64,000 bases of DNA from Bryobacterales bacterium KBS 96 (GTDB lineage Bacteria; Acidobacteriota; Terriglobia; Bryobacterales; Bryobacteraceae). The notes beneath the pieces were generated by a model that was given only the letters and a program-made list of their open reading frames with translations, did no database searches and had not been told where the DNA came from. Shown here in pieces: positions 10,183-18,800 of this stretch; the stretch's first letter is position 1, and every line of letters starts with the position of its first letter. A program made the position numbers and the translations under genes. The DNA lies in contig KB906767.1 in the NCBI GenBank assembly GCA_000381625.1, forward strand, positions 783,729 through 847,728, written 5' to 3'.

Positions 10183-12393
10183 ATGTCGACTCTTGTTTCG
10201 GCCCTGCCGCCCGTCGAGGAGATGTACAAACAACTCGAGGAAAAGGTGCGGACCATGCGGCCGAACGAAGATATTTCGGCGCTGGAACGCGCTTTTCGCT
10301 TTGCGGCGGAGCGCCACAAGGAACAGAAACGGGATTCCGGCGAGCCGTACATGATGCATCCGCTGGCCGTAACCAACGTCCTGGTGGATATGCAGATGGA
10401 CCTGGTCTGCCTGCAAACCGGGCTTCTGCACGACATCATTGAAGATACCGACACTAAGCTCAGCGAAATAGAGACAAACTTCGGCGAGGATGTCGCGCGG
10501 TGCGTGGACGGCGTAACGAAACTGACCAAGATCGATCTCGCGAATCGGGAGGACCGGCAAGCCGAGAGCCTGCGGAAGATGCTGCTGGCAATGACCAGCG
10601 ATATCCGCGTGGTGATTGTAAAGCTCGCGGACCGGCTGCATAACATGCGCACGATCCGCTCGCTATCCCGGGAACGGCAGGAACGGATCGCGCAGGAAAC
10701 GATCGACATCTACGCTCCGATCGCTCACCGGCTCGGCATGGGGAAGATTCGAGGCGAGCTCGAAGACCGCGCTTTCCAGGTGCTCGAACCCGAGGCGTCC
10801 GCTGAATTGATCCGCGAAATCGACGCCAAGCGCGAGCAGAACGAAGAGTATCTCAAAAAGATCAAGACCGCGATCGAGCAGAAACTCGCGCGTGAAAACA
10901 TCCCGGCGCGCGTCGATGGCCGCGTCAAAAGAGCGTACTCGGTTTATCTCAAGCTGAAGCGTCAAAAAATCCGGTTGGACCAGGTTTACGACCTTCTCGC
11001 GATCCGGATCGTTACGGATTCCGTGAAGAACTGCTATGCCGCTCTGGGAGTTATCCATAACGAATGGCATCCGATTCCGGGCCGCATCAAAGACTTCATC
11101 GCGATTCCGCGGCCGAATCTTTATCAATCGCTGCATACATCCGTGATCGGCCCCGGCGGCATGGCATTCGAGGTGCAAATTCGCACCGAAGCAATGCACC
11201 GGATCGCCGAGGAAGGCATCGCGGCGCACTGGAAATATAAAGAGGGCCGCAAGGGGTCGGGCATCGACGATCAGCGTATTGCGTGGCTTCGCCAGCTTGT
11301 CGAATGGCAGCGCGAGATGCGCGATCCAAGCGAGTTCATGTCCACTTTGAAAGTGGATTTGTACCCGGAAGAGGTTTACACGTTTACTCCGCGCGGTCGC
11401 GTGATTGTGTTGCCGCGGGACGCGACCCCGATCGACTTTGCTTACGCCATCCACTCCGATGTCGGCACTACATGCGTGGGCGCGAGGGTCAACGGCGCCA
11501 TCCGGCCGTTGCGCTATGCGCTGAAGAATGGCGATGTCGTCGAAATTCTGACGCAGCCGGGGCACCAGCCGAGCAAAGATTGGCTGGGGCTTGTGAAAAC
11601 GCCCCGTGCCCGCAACCGGATCAAGCACGTGATCAATGCGGTGGAGCGGGCCAAAGCAGTTGAAATTGGGCAGAAATCGCTCGAAAAAGAAGCACGCCGC
11701 CTGGGTGTGCATCTCAGCCGTATTTCTAAAGACGATATTGAAAGCGTAGCCACCGAATACGGCGTTAGCAAAGCGGAAGATTTGTACGCGGCACTGGGCT
11801 TCGGCCGTTTCTCGGCGCGTCAGGTGCTCCAGAAGGTAGCGCCTGGAGAGACCGTCGAAGAACCGGCTACGCCGCCCGAGCCTCCCGCGAAGCCAACGCC
11901 GGGTCGGCGCGGCGCGGCGCTCGGCGACGGCGACTTGGCCATTTCCGTTACCGGCATCGACCAGGTGATGGTTTACCGGGCCAAATGCTGTAATCCGATC
12001 CGGGGCGAGCCTATCGTCGGTTACATCACTCGCGGCAAGGGCGTGGCGGTGCACTCGGTTCAATGTCCAAACGTGCAAAACCTGATGTATGAGGTGGAGC
12101 GCAAAATCGACGTGGAATGGGTTCGGAGCGCCTCTGAGCCATTGCCCGTAAAGGTGATCATTTATACGGATGACAGGCCGGGCATCCTGAACCAGGTGAC
12201 CTCTATCCTGAACACCGAATCAAGCAATATTCGCAGTCTGGAGGCACGGGGCGACACGAGCCGTCAGGACGAAGCCGCCATTGTGGACATTACGATGGAA
12301 GTGCGCGACAAGAAACAGTTGGACCGGGTGATTACCGCCTTCCGGCGCATCCCGGGCGTTCGCGATATCCAGCGCGTGCAGCACGCACCGTAA
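10183..12393 (+). CDS. rsh: Bifunctional (p)ppGpp synthetase/hydrolase, RelA/SpoT homologue
   Basis: 736 residues, full length for Rel/SpoT. It makes and degrades the alarmone (p)ppGpp from GTP/GDP and ATP in the cytoplasm. Residues 40-190 are the HD hydrolase domain, with HDIIEDTDT carrying the metal-binding HD/ED residues. Residues 235-350 are the synthetase domain, with EVQIRT and AEEGIAAHWKYK. A TGS domain starts near 395 (VYTFTPRGRVIVLP), followed by the helical/zinc-finger region with AKCCNPIRG and a C-terminal ACT domain (about 655-730). The synthetase loop reads IRLDQVYDLLAIR, close to the form found in bifunctional enzymes. The DUF971 gene follows after 3 nt and is probably co-transcribed. 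Confidence 0.96.
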   Translation: MSTLVSALPPVEEMYKQLEEKVRTMRPNEDISALERAFRFAAERHKEQKRDSGEPYMMHPLAVTNVLVDMQMDLVCLQTGLLHDIIEDTDTKLSEIETNFGEDVARCVDGVTKLTKIDLANREDRQAESLRKMLLAMTSDIRVVIVKLADRLHNMRTIRSLSRERQERIAQETIDIYAPIAHRLGMGKIRGELEDRAFQVLEPEASAELIREIDAKREQNEEYLKKIKTAIEQKLARENIPARVDGRVKRAYSVYLKLKRQKIRLDQVYDLLAIRIVTDSVKNCYAALGVIHNEWHPIPGRIKDFIAIPRPNLYQSLHTSVIGPGGMAFEVQIRTEAMHRIAEEGIAAHWKYKEGRKGSGIDDQRIAWLRQLVEWQREMRDPSEFMSTLKVDLYPEEVYTFTPRGRVIVLPRDATPIDFAYAIHSDVGTTCVGARVNGAIRPLRYALKNGDVVEILTQPGHQPSKDWLGLVKTPRARNRIKHVINAVERAKAVEIGQKSLEKEARRLGVHLSRISKDDIESVATEYGVSKAEDLYAALGFGRFSARQVLQKVAPGETVEEPATPPEPPAKPTPGRRGAALGDGDLAISVTGIDQVMVYRAKCCNPIRGEPIVGYITRGKGVAVHSVQCPNVQNLMYEVERKIDVEWVRSASEPLPVKVIIYTDDRPGILNQVTSILNTESSNIRSLEARGDTSRQDEAAIVDITMEVRDKKQLDRVITAFRRIPGVRDIQRVQHAP

Positions 12394-12396
12394 ACT

Positions 12397-12792
12397 ATGC
12401 GGAAAGAATTTCGAACGAGCGCGGCAACGGAGCCGGAGCGCGTGGCGATCTCGAAATCGACGGGAATCAAAGTCGACTGGAAGGATGGTCACCATAGCGA
12501 ATATTCACTCGAATACCTGCGCGACGAGTGTCCCTGCGCAACGTGTACCGGCGCGCATGGCACGGAGCCGCAGCGATCGAGCTATGGAACGCCCAGCCCT
12601 TTCCAGATGTACAAGCCAAAGTTGAAGATGAATTCGGTGGAACAGGTAGGGCGCTACGCGGTGCGAGTCTACTGGAACGACGGGCATAACACAGGCATTT
12701 ACTCGTTCGATCATTTGCGGGAAATCTGCACATGTGAGGAGTGCCGGACGGCGCGGACAGCTTCGGAATCCGGGGGAAGGGGCTCCGTTTGA
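12397..12792 (+). CDS. DUF971 domain protein
   Basis: 131 residues. The DUF971 domain (gamma-butyrobetaine-hydroxylase-like N-terminal fold) covers about residues 18-120: IKVDWKDGHHSEYSLEYLRDE, then the cysteine clusters ECPCATC and ICTCEEC, which in related proteins bind a metal ion. Stand-alone DUF971 proteins are linked to iron-sulfur biology in some bacteria, but their role is not settled. It starts 3 nt after rsh, so the two genes probably form an operon. A small-RNA-like locus follows. Confidence 0.88.
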   Translation: MRKEFRTSAATEPERVAISKSTGIKVDWKDGHHSEYSLEYLRDECPCATCTGAHGTEPQRSSYGTPSPFQMYKPKLKMNSVEQVGRYAVRVYWNDGHNTGIYSFDHLREICTCEECRTARTASESGGRGSV

Positions 12793-12815
12793 GGGGCTTC
12801 CGCGTTTGAAATTTC

Positions 12816-12824
12816 TGGTATGAT
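12816..12824 (+). promoter_or_regulatory. Extended -10 promoter candidate
   Basis: TGGTATGAT is an extended -10 element (TGn followed by TATGAT at 12819-12824), located 24 nt after the DUF971 stop codon. No good -35 is present, as is common for extended -10 promoters. It would start a transcript near 12831, just before the first of a row of hairpins. Confidence 0.4.
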
Positions 12825-12872
12825 GCCCCTGAAGGGAGTCGGTTGTGGCGCAACCAACTCCCTCAGATCTGA

Positions 12873-12953
12873 CTAGAGATCGATTTCGATCTTCAGCCGG
12901 ATCTGCCGGTTCCTGATAACAATCAGGAGTACAATCAGGATCAGGACACTCAT
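12873..12953 (-). CDS. Small hydrophobic peptide (26 residues), candidate
   Basis: A minus-strand ORF begins with ATG at 12953 and encodes MSVLILIVLLIVI followed by a basic/acidic tail (RNRQIRLKIEIDL) and TAG. The first 13 residues would form a short membrane helix. A good ribosome-binding site, AAAGGAG (complement of 12961-12967), lies 7 nt upstream, but it falls inside the arm of the hairpin at 12960-12984 and would be sequestered. The size, a hydrophobic start with a charged tail, a hidden ribosome-binding site and an antisense transcript candidate resemble type I toxins or small membrane proteins. No clear promoter is seen upstream. It may be a chance ORF. Confidence 0.35.
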   Translation of the reverse strand: MSVLILIVLLIVIRNRQIRLKIEIDL

Positions 12954-12992
12954 AAGGAGTCTCCTTTCTGCCCGCAGAAGGAGATTTGCAAG

Positions 12993-13016
12993 GCCCGGCC
13001 CGCTAGCCGGGCTTTT
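12993..13016 (+). terminator. Intrinsic terminator
   Basis: A perfect 7-bp GC-only stem, GCCCGGC (12993-12999) with GCCGGGC (13006-13012), loop CCGCTA, followed by TTTT. It ends either the small RNA candidate or the rsh-DUF971 transcript. From 13017 to 13158 I see nothing else. Confidence 0.75.
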
Positions 13017-13158
13017 GCATTCTACGGAGCCCATGGCGCTCCTGCGAAAACAAACTGCCTGCTTGCGAACCTGCGGCGCAGAATTTCCACCTTACACCGT
13101 ATTGACAGTCCGGAGGTGCTCAGGAACAGCCGGGGCTGGTAACGCTTCAGTTGCCCGC

Positions 13159-13770
13159 TCAGTTGCCCGCGGCGCTAAATTTGTGCCACTGTCCGTCGTT
13201 CAAATAGCGGTCTGACGACGTAGGCTGAATATTCCGCGAAGTAGGCGATGGCGGATCGGAATATTGGTAATACTGCGGCGGTGGATCGGACGGATACGAA
13301 TAGCCGTACCAGCCGTATGGATACGGCGCGTAATACGGATACGGAGGGTAGCACGGATAGGCGTACAGGTAGGGATCGTAGCCGAAGCCAAAGCCGGCGC
13401 CGAATCCGTACCACGGATAGGCCCAGCCGCCGCGATAGTATCCCCATCCGCCGTAGCCGCGCCCACGAAATCCATAGCCGCGTCCGTAATACCCGTAACC
13501 GCGAGAGCCGCGGCCTCGGTATCCATATCCACGAGAACCATAGCTGCGATAGCCGTAGTTGCGTCCGTAGAAGCCGCGATTTCCATAACCGGAGTACCCG
13601 CGACTGAATGACCCGCGATAAGCTCCGGAGCCAAAGCCGTGGCTGGCCGACCCGGAATGAAAACCGCCGCTGCGGAAACCTCCGTGAGAACCGCCGCCGC
13701 GGCCGCCGCGCTGGGCGGCACACGTGCCTGCCAATGAAACCGAGAGGAGAAGTATCCAGATTGCGCGCAT
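13159..13770 (-). CDS. Secreted Gly/Tyr/Arg-rich repeat protein
   Basis: 203 residues. Residues 1-19 (MRAIWILLLSVSLAGTCAA) are a signal peptide with a likely cleavage site after CAA. The mature part is low complexity: a Gly/Ser/His-rich stretch (20-50), then a long series of irregular GYG, RGYG and YGSRGYG units (about 50-120), then a Pro/Tyr-rich part (YPCYPPYPYYAPYPYG) and a non-repetitive tail. It is probably exported and disordered or wall-associated. No family with a known function is evident. Opposite-strand ORFs here are artefacts of the repetitive composition. It stands alone between the terminator at 13 kb and ychF. Confidence 0.75.
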   Translation of the reverse strand: MRAIWILLLSVSLAGTCAAQRGGRGGGSHGGFRSGGFHSGSASHGFGSGAYRGSFSRGYSGYGNRGFYGRNYGYRSYGSRGYGYRGRGSRGYGYYGRGYGFRGRGYGGWGYYRGGWAYPWYGFGAGFGFGYDPYLYAYPCYPPYPYYAPYPYGWYGYSYPSDPPPQYYQYSDPPSPTSRNIQPTSSDRYLNDGQWHKFSAAGN

Positions 13771-13846
13771 AGTGCGCCTCCTCGGTAATCACTGTAACGC
13801 CGGACCGGGTTTCGCGCAATCCTCCCGGTGAACCGGAGTCCTATCC

Positions 13847-14950
13847 TCAGAGAAAGGTTTTAAACTCAACTACATCGCCGTCCTGCATGACGTATTCCTT
13901 GCCCTCGGTCCGCAGCTTGCCCAGTTCGCGCGCCCTCGCGAACGATCCAGCGGCAACCAGGTCGTCATACGAGACGACCTCGGCGGAGATAAAGCTCTTC
14001 TCAAAATCGGTGTGAATCACGCCAGCCGCTTGCGGGGCCTTGTCGCCGGCGTGAATCGTCCAGGCTCGCGTTTCCTTCTCGCCGGTTGTCAAATACGTTC
14101 GTAAGCCAAGGAGTTGATACGCTTCGCGAATCAAATTGCTAACACCCGTCTCCGTTACACCCAGTCCGGCAAGATATTCGGCGCGTTCTTCCGGTGAAAG
14201 CATCACCAATTCCGACTCGATCTCGGCCGATACGATAACCGCACCCGTATCGTGGTGCTTGCCGACGTAATCGCGAACCTGCCTCACAAACTTGTTTTCG
14301 TCCGCGTGCGCGAGATCGTCTTCACCGACATTGCAGGCAAACAATGTGGGCTTTGCGGTCAGCAGGAAAAACAGCCGCACCATGGCCTTTTCCTCCGGAC
14401 TTAGCTCCATCGTGACGATTGTCCGGCCTTCGTTCAGATGCGCCTCCAATTTCTCCAGAAGCGCCAGTTCGGCGAGCGATTTCTTATCTCCGCTCTTCGC
14501 CGCCTTCTGAACTCTACTTTTGCGCTTTTCTACCGATTCCAGATCGGCAAGCACCAGTTCCGTATTGACCACTTCGATGTCGCGAACGGGATCGACCGTA
14601 TCCATCACATGCTCGATATTCGAGTTCTCAAAGCAGCGAACCACCTGAATAATCGCGTCTACCTCACGAATATGGCCCAGGAACTGGTTCCCGAGCCCTT
14701 CGCCGGTGCTTGCGCCTTTCACGAGTCCAGCGATATCGACAAATTCGAACACAGCCGGGATGATCTTCGCCGACTTACTCACGGAGGCGAGCACGTCGAG
14801 GCGTTCGTCCGGCACGGTGACTACGCCCGTATTGGGTTCGATTGTACAGAAACGGTAATTGGCCGCGAGCGCCTTTCGGGTCTGCGTGACGGCGTTAAAT
14901 AGCGTACTTTTCCCTACATTGGGAAGGCCCACAATTCCAGCTCTAAGCAT
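13847..14950 (-). CDS. ychF: Redox-regulated P-loop NTPase YchF (OLA1-like)
   Basis: 367 residues, the usual length. The P-loop is GLPNVGKST (residues 8-16); switch and G3 regions follow (VFEFVDIAGLVKGAS). In YchF the G4 motif NKxD is replaced, giving ATP specificity; here the segment is FACNVGEDDL, consistent with that. A helical coiled insert (about 135-190) and a C-terminal TGS domain (about 282-365, ending DVVEFKTFL) complete the family pattern. It binds ribosomes and is linked to stress responses. It is transcribed alone, divergently from the TonB receptor at 15336. Confidence 0.96.
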   Translation of the reverse strand: MLRAGIVGLPNVGKSTLFNAVTQTRKALAANYRFCTIEPNTGVVTVPDERLDVLASVSKSAKIIPAVFEFVDIAGLVKGASTGEGLGNQFLGHIREVDAIIQVVRCFENSNIEHVMDTVDPVRDIEVVNTELVLADLESVEKRKSRVQKAAKSGDKKSLAELALLEKLEAHLNEGRTIVTMELSPEEKAMVRLFFLLTAKPTLFACNVGEDDLAHADENKFVRQVRDYVGKHHDTGAVIVSAEIESELVMLSPEERAEYLAGLGVTETGVSNLIREAYQLLGLRTYLTTGEKETRAWTIHAGDKAPQAAGVIHTDFEKSFISAEVVSYDDLVAAGSFARARELGKLRTEGKEYVMQDGDVVEFKTFL

Positions 14951-15065
14951 TCCCCTCTATCTTCGCGTAACCGATAAAACGAGAACACGCGTACGCAATA
15001 ACGTCATCTGTTCGACGCCTACCCGGCGCAATCGAAAAGACGCCACAACCTAAAAATGAAATGTT

Positions 15066-15094
15066 TTGACAGGTAAACGAAACCAATGTAAACT
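15066..15094 (+). promoter_or_regulatory. Sigma70 promoter candidate for the TonB-receptor gene
   Basis: TTGACA at 15066-15071, a 17-bp spacer and TAAACT at 15089-15094. The -35 is consensus, the -10 matches 4 of 6. It predicts a 5' UTR of about 235 nt before the receptor at 15336. This is the only clear signal in the 385-nt gap 14951-15335; the ychF promoter on the other strand was not resolved. Confidence 0.6.
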
Positions 15095-15335
15095 TTTGTA
15101 AATCTAGCTCAATCCGTGAAGTTGCAGGATTGGGTGTGTGTTGGGAATCAGCTTGGGGTTGATTGTTCGCTGGGTTGCGTAACTCGATTCGCACAATGAA
15201 GTGTGCCCGGGGGACGGGTGTACGCGTAGTGTGCGCGACGCGTAGATAGCGGACAGATTCTCCGATTACAATCCGAACCGCCTTTAAAGCGGCACGGCAG
15301 AATTTTGACCGAAGGATCACAGGGGTGAATAACAC

Positions 15336-18300
15336 ATGAAAAGAACGGCGTGCGCCGCGTTTGCGGCGACGATACTGCTTCTACTTTCAGGGAATTACCG
15401 GCCAGCGCTTTCACAGGTGCTGTACGGATCCATAACCGGAACGATTGAAGATCCGTCAGGGGCCGTTGTCCCCGGCGCGGATATTACCATTACAAACCAG
15501 GGGACGACGCAGCAAACGGCCGCTAAGTCCGACTCTCAGGGCCGCTACTCGCTTTTGAATCTGGCGCCGGGCACATACAACCTGCGAATAACCGCCAGCG
15601 GCTTCCGTGCAATGGAGCAGACTGGCATTACGGTCAGCCCGAACATCGTCGGACGCATCGACATCAGGCTGGAAGTGGGCAACATGAGCGAACAGGTATC
15701 GGTGTCCGCTCAGGCCGTGCAGTTGCAGACGGACAAAGCGGATACCCACACCGAGATCACAAACAAGGCAATTACAAACATGCCGCTGCCGGCCTACCGG
15801 AACTACCAGAGCTTGATCAATCTGGTGCCGGGCGCAACGCCCGCGGCCTTCCAGAATTCAGTCACCGATACGCCGAATCGCTCGCTCGCGACGCATATCA
15901 ACGGCACGAATGATAACAATAATGTGACGCGTATCGACGGCGCTTCGAGCGTGAATCTTTGGCTGCCGCACCATACGGGGTACGTAATGCCGGCGGAAAT
16001 GGTGGATAACGTCAACGTCACGACCTCAGCCGGCGATGCCCAGCAAGGGTTCGCGGGTGGCGCGGCGATTACGGTCGTCACGAAATCGGGCACCAACGAA
16101 TTTCACGGGAGCGCTTTCGAATTTCATGACAATCAGCATCTGAAAGCCCGCAATTTCTTCCAGGCAGAGGGAGTGGACAAGCCGCTGAGCATCTATAACA
16201 ACTACGGCGGCACGTTCGGCGGCCCCATTCTGAAGAACAAGTTGTTCTTCTTCGTCAGCTACGACGCCACGCGGCAGCGGCAAGGTTCGAGCGGACGATA
16301 TACCGTCCCGACGGCCGATCAGCGAAACGGCGATTTCAGCGCCTACGCTAATCTCGACCCGAACAATCCTCTGAAAAACATCATCTTCGATCCGACCACC
16401 GGCAACGCCGATGGAACCGGCCGGACGAGATTCCCAGACAATAAAATTCCCGCTTCGAGGATTTCGCCGCAAGCGGCAAAAATACAATCGTATTTCCCCC
16501 TCCCGAACCTCCCCGGCACCTCCAGCAACTATTTCGCGCAAGGGGTTCCCGCGTTCAATCGCGATTATGCGGACGTAAAGCTCAACTACAACCGCGGCGA
16601 GAAGGAAACCTTCTGGGGCCACTATGGAAAGAACTGGGACACAGTGAGCGGAACGCCGATCTTCGGCGTGGCCGGCGGTCCGGCGCCCGGCGCGGACCCG
16701 GCCACTAGCGACACTAAAATTCACATCGCCTCGATCGGACACACTTACGCTTTCTCGCCGACGTTCCTGATGGATAACGTTTTCGGTTATCAGCGGCAGG
16801 ATCAATCCGTTCTTCCCACCGAATCGTTTGGAACAAATTATGGCGAACAACTCGGCATTCCGGGCCTCAACGGCCCTGAACTTCGCCAAAGCGGCTTCCC
16901 CAACTTCGATATCAGCGGGATGACGAGCCTTGGCTACGCAGGCTGGATACCGGCGTTCCGCACGGAAGAGAACTTCACCATGAGCCACAACTTCACTTGG
17001 GTGAAGAGCTCGCATGAGATCCGCTTCGGATTTGACGGCGTTCTCTACCGCATGAGCCACTGGCAACCTGAACTGGGAGCCGGCCCTCGGGGCGATATCA
17101 GCTTCACCGGAGGCATGACCGCGCTAAATGGCGGGGCTTCTTCCAGCCAGTACAACGCCTACGCGGCTTTCCTGCTCGGCGACCCAAACAACATGCAGAA
17201 AAGCCTGCAGTACATCCTGATGACGCCGCGTGAATGGCGCTTCGGCTTTTACGGGCAGGACCGCTGGCAGATAACTCCCAAGCTAACCCTTTCTTACGGA
17301 TTGCGGTACGAATACTACCCGCTGATGACCCGCGCGCACGGCAAAGGCATTGAGCGGCTGGATCCCGATACAAATCTTGTCTATTTGGGCGGCCGCGGCG
17401 ACGTACCGAATAACGTCGGGGTGACGACCAGCAAGCTGCTGTTCGCGCCGCGTTTCGGATTCGCTTACCGTCTCGATGAAAAAACCGTGATGCGCTCCGG
17501 CTATGGCATCAATTACGATCCGCTGCCGCTTTCGCGTCCGCTGCGCGGCTTCTACCCGCTGACCGTCAACTTCGCCTTCCCGGCTCCGAACGGCTTCGTA
17601 CAAGCGGTGGACAGCAATGGCTCCCCGTTGAACCTGGCAACCGGCATGCCTCCCGTATTTGGCCCCGACCTTTCAACGGGCATTGCGGAACTGCCGGCCG
17701 CCGCCAGTGAACGTTCCCCATACCCTGGGGAACTCCACCGCGGCTACACGCAGAGCTGGAACTTCACCGTCGAGCGGCAGCTTCCGTCGAACGTGCTGGC
17801 TTCGATCGCTTACGTCGGCACACAGACGGTCCACCAGTTTGCCGACCGCGACATCAATGCCGGTTACCCCGGTTCCGGCACAGCCGGGCTTCCGTATGCC
17901 GCCAAGTTCGGCCGCACGCAGCCGACCAACATGTGGGATGGCTACTTAAGCGCCAACTATCACTCACTGCAGACCTCAATTCGTCGGCAGTTCTCAAACG
18001 GCCTTATGCTCCAGGGCGCCTACACCTGGTCGAAGGCCATCAACATGACCGATGACGATGGCTGGGCCGCCGTAGGTTGGAACTGGGCCCCGGTATTCAA
18101 CCGCAACCGCGCGCCGGCGGGCTACGACCGTACCCACGTTTTCCAGATGGGGTGGGTCTACAATCTGCCCTTCGGCAAGGACAAGCCGTATATCAACAGC
18201 GGCATTCTGTCCCACATCGTGGGTAATTGGGAGGTTGACGGCGTCATGGCCGCCTATACCGGCACGCCAATGACTGTAACCGCTCCCGGCGATTCCTTGA

Positions 18301-18665
18301 ACGCTCCCAACAATACGCAGACGGCGGACCAGGTGAACTCGAATGTCGAGAAGCTTGCGCAGGCCGGCCCTGGCGGATGGTGGTTCGATCCAACCGCGTA
18401 TAAAACCATCACCGACCAACGCTTCGGATCGAGCGGGCGCAATACGCTTCGCGGCCCCGGCGTTTTCAATACGGATCTGACGCTGGCCCGTACGTTCCCC
18501 ATCAAGGAACGAATGAACCTGCAGTTCCGCTCGGAATGGTACAACATGCCAAACTCCGTCCATCTGAATAATCCGAACGTAGATTCTAGCTCGCCGAACT
18601 TCATGAGAATTCTCGGCAGTTCGGGGGAGCGCCAAATCCGCTTTGGCTTACGTTTGCAGTTTTAG
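15336..18665 (+). CDS. Oar-like TonB-dependent outer membrane receptor
   Basis: 1109 residues. A signal peptide (about 1-27, MKRTACAAFAATILLLLSG) is followed by a carboxypeptidase-regulatory-like beta domain (about 28-115: GSITGTIEDPSGAVVPGADIT, LLNLAPGTYNLRITASGF). A plug-like region follows (TNKAITNMPLPAYRNYQSL, VVTKSGTNEFHGSAFEFH), then a long outer membrane beta-barrel ending in the aromatic C-terminus RQIRFGLRLQF. Such receptors are expanded in Acidobacteria; they are thought to import large substrates or act as surface structures, powered by TonB-ExbBD. The substrate cannot be told. A ribosome-binding site (AGGGGTG) lies 12 nt upstream. A strong terminator follows at 18770. Confidence 0.9.
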   Translation: MKRTACAAFAATILLLLSGNYRPALSQVLYGSITGTIEDPSGAVVPGADITITNQGTTQQTAAKSDSQGRYSLLNLAPGTYNLRITASGFRAMEQTGITVSPNIVGRIDIRLEVGNMSEQVSVSAQAVQLQTDKADTHTEITNKAITNMPLPAYRNYQSLINLVPGATPAAFQNSVTDTPNRSLATHINGTNDNNNVTRIDGASSVNLWLPHHTGYVMPAEMVDNVNVTTSAGDAQQGFAGGAAITVVTKSGTNEFHGSAFEFHDNQHLKARNFFQAEGVDKPLSIYNNYGGTFGGPILKNKLFFFVSYDATRQRQGSSGRYTVPTADQRNGDFSAYANLDPNNPLKNIIFDPTTGNADGTGRTRFPDNKIPASRISPQAAKIQSYFPLPNLPGTSSNYFAQGVPAFNRDYADVKLNYNRGEKETFWGHYGKNWDTVSGTPIFGVAGGPAPGADPATSDTKIHIASIGHTYAFSPTFLMDNVFGYQRQDQSVLPTESFGTNYGEQLGIPGLNGPELRQSGFPNFDISGMTSLGYAGWIPAFRTEENFTMSHNFTWVKSSHEIRFGFDGVLYRMSHWQPELGAGPRGDISFTGGMTALNGGASSSQYNAYAAFLLGDPNNMQKSLQYILMTPREWRFGFYGQDRWQITPKLTLSYGLRYEYYPLMTRAHGKGIERLDPDTNLVYLGGRGDVPNNVGVTTSKLLFAPRFGFAYRLDEKTVMRSGYGINYDPLPLSRPLRGFYPLTVNFAFPAPNGFVQAVDSNGSPLNLATGMPPVFGPDLSTGIAELPAAASERSPYPGELHRGYTQSWNFTVERQLPSNVLASIAYVGTQTVHQFADRDINAGYPGSGTAGLPYAAKFGRTQPTNMWDGYLSANYHSLQTSIRRQFSNGLMLQGAYTWSKAINMTDDDGWAAVGWNWAPVFNRNRAPAGYDRTHVFQMGWVYNLPFGKDKPYINSGILSHIVGNWEVDGVMAAYTGTPMTVTAPGDSLNAPNNTQTADQVNSNVEKLAQAGPGGWWFDPTAYKTITDQRFGSSGRNTLRGPGVFNTDLTLARTFPIKERMNLQFRSEWYNMPNSVHLNNPNVDSSSPNFMRILGSSGERQIRFGLRLQF

Positions 18666-18730
18666 CGGGCGAGGCATGCCTCGCCCCTACAAGCTAGATG
18701 TTTGTGGGACCGGGGCATGTCCGATCCGGT
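18665..18730 (+). repeat. Dispersed palindromic repeat, copy 1
   Basis: Starts with a perfect 20-bp palindrome at 18667-18686 whose half is GGGCGAGGCA, followed by CCTAC, a 23-nt spacer and a second imperfect palindrome (GACCGGGGCATGTCC). The same two-part plan recurs elsewhere in the window, notably at 20533, 32411 and 53230. Confidence 0.6.
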
Positions 18731-18769
18731 TTTGAAGTTTGAATTAGGTTGACGTTTCCGCAGTTTTTC

Positions 18770-18800
18770 AGGCGGCCCGGTGTTTGGGCCGCCTTTTTTT
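18770..18800 (+). terminator. Strong intrinsic terminator after the TonB receptor
   Basis: AGGCGGCCC (18770-18778) pairs perfectly with GGGCCGCCT (18786-18794) around a 7-nt loop, and seven T residues follow (18794-18800). It lies 105 nt after the receptor stop codon. Confidence 0.9.

Larger units (their letters stand above)
12831..13016 (+). ncRNA. Candidate structured small RNA of about 185 nt
   Basis: Between an extended -10 sequence and an intrinsic terminator lies a row of hairpins with no plus-strand gene. Hairpin 1 is 12834-12862, arms GGGAGT and ACTCCC continuing into GGTTG and CAACC around a TGGCG loop. Smaller ones are CCGG/CCGG near 12898-12909 and CCTGAT/ATCAGG near 12912-12926. 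Hairpin 2 is 12960-12984, with 11-12 paired positions. The terminator stem closes the unit. It does not have the long rod with central bubble of 6S RNA, nor tRNA-like or tmRNA features. It covers, in antisense, a small hydrophobic ORF on the minus strand. It could instead be a 3' UTR of the rsh operon. Confidence 0.4.

Noticed and set aside
10663-12078. Long minus-strand ORF of 471 codons, and similar ones at 16026-17066, 42872-44077 and 47012-48352
   Set aside because: They are antisense shadows of rsh, the two TonB receptors and the histidine kinase, produced by GC-rich codon use; their translations are compositionally odd and show no motif.
12831-13016. 6S RNA or tmRNA as the identity of the structured RNA
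   Set aside because: 6S RNA forms one long rod with a central bubble and pairing ends; here there are several separate short hairpins. No tRNA-like end or tag ORF for tmRNA is seen.
18665-18735. Treating the palindromes as CRISPR repeats
   Set aside because: Copies are scattered tens of kilobases apart without regular spacers, and no cas gene occurs in the window.
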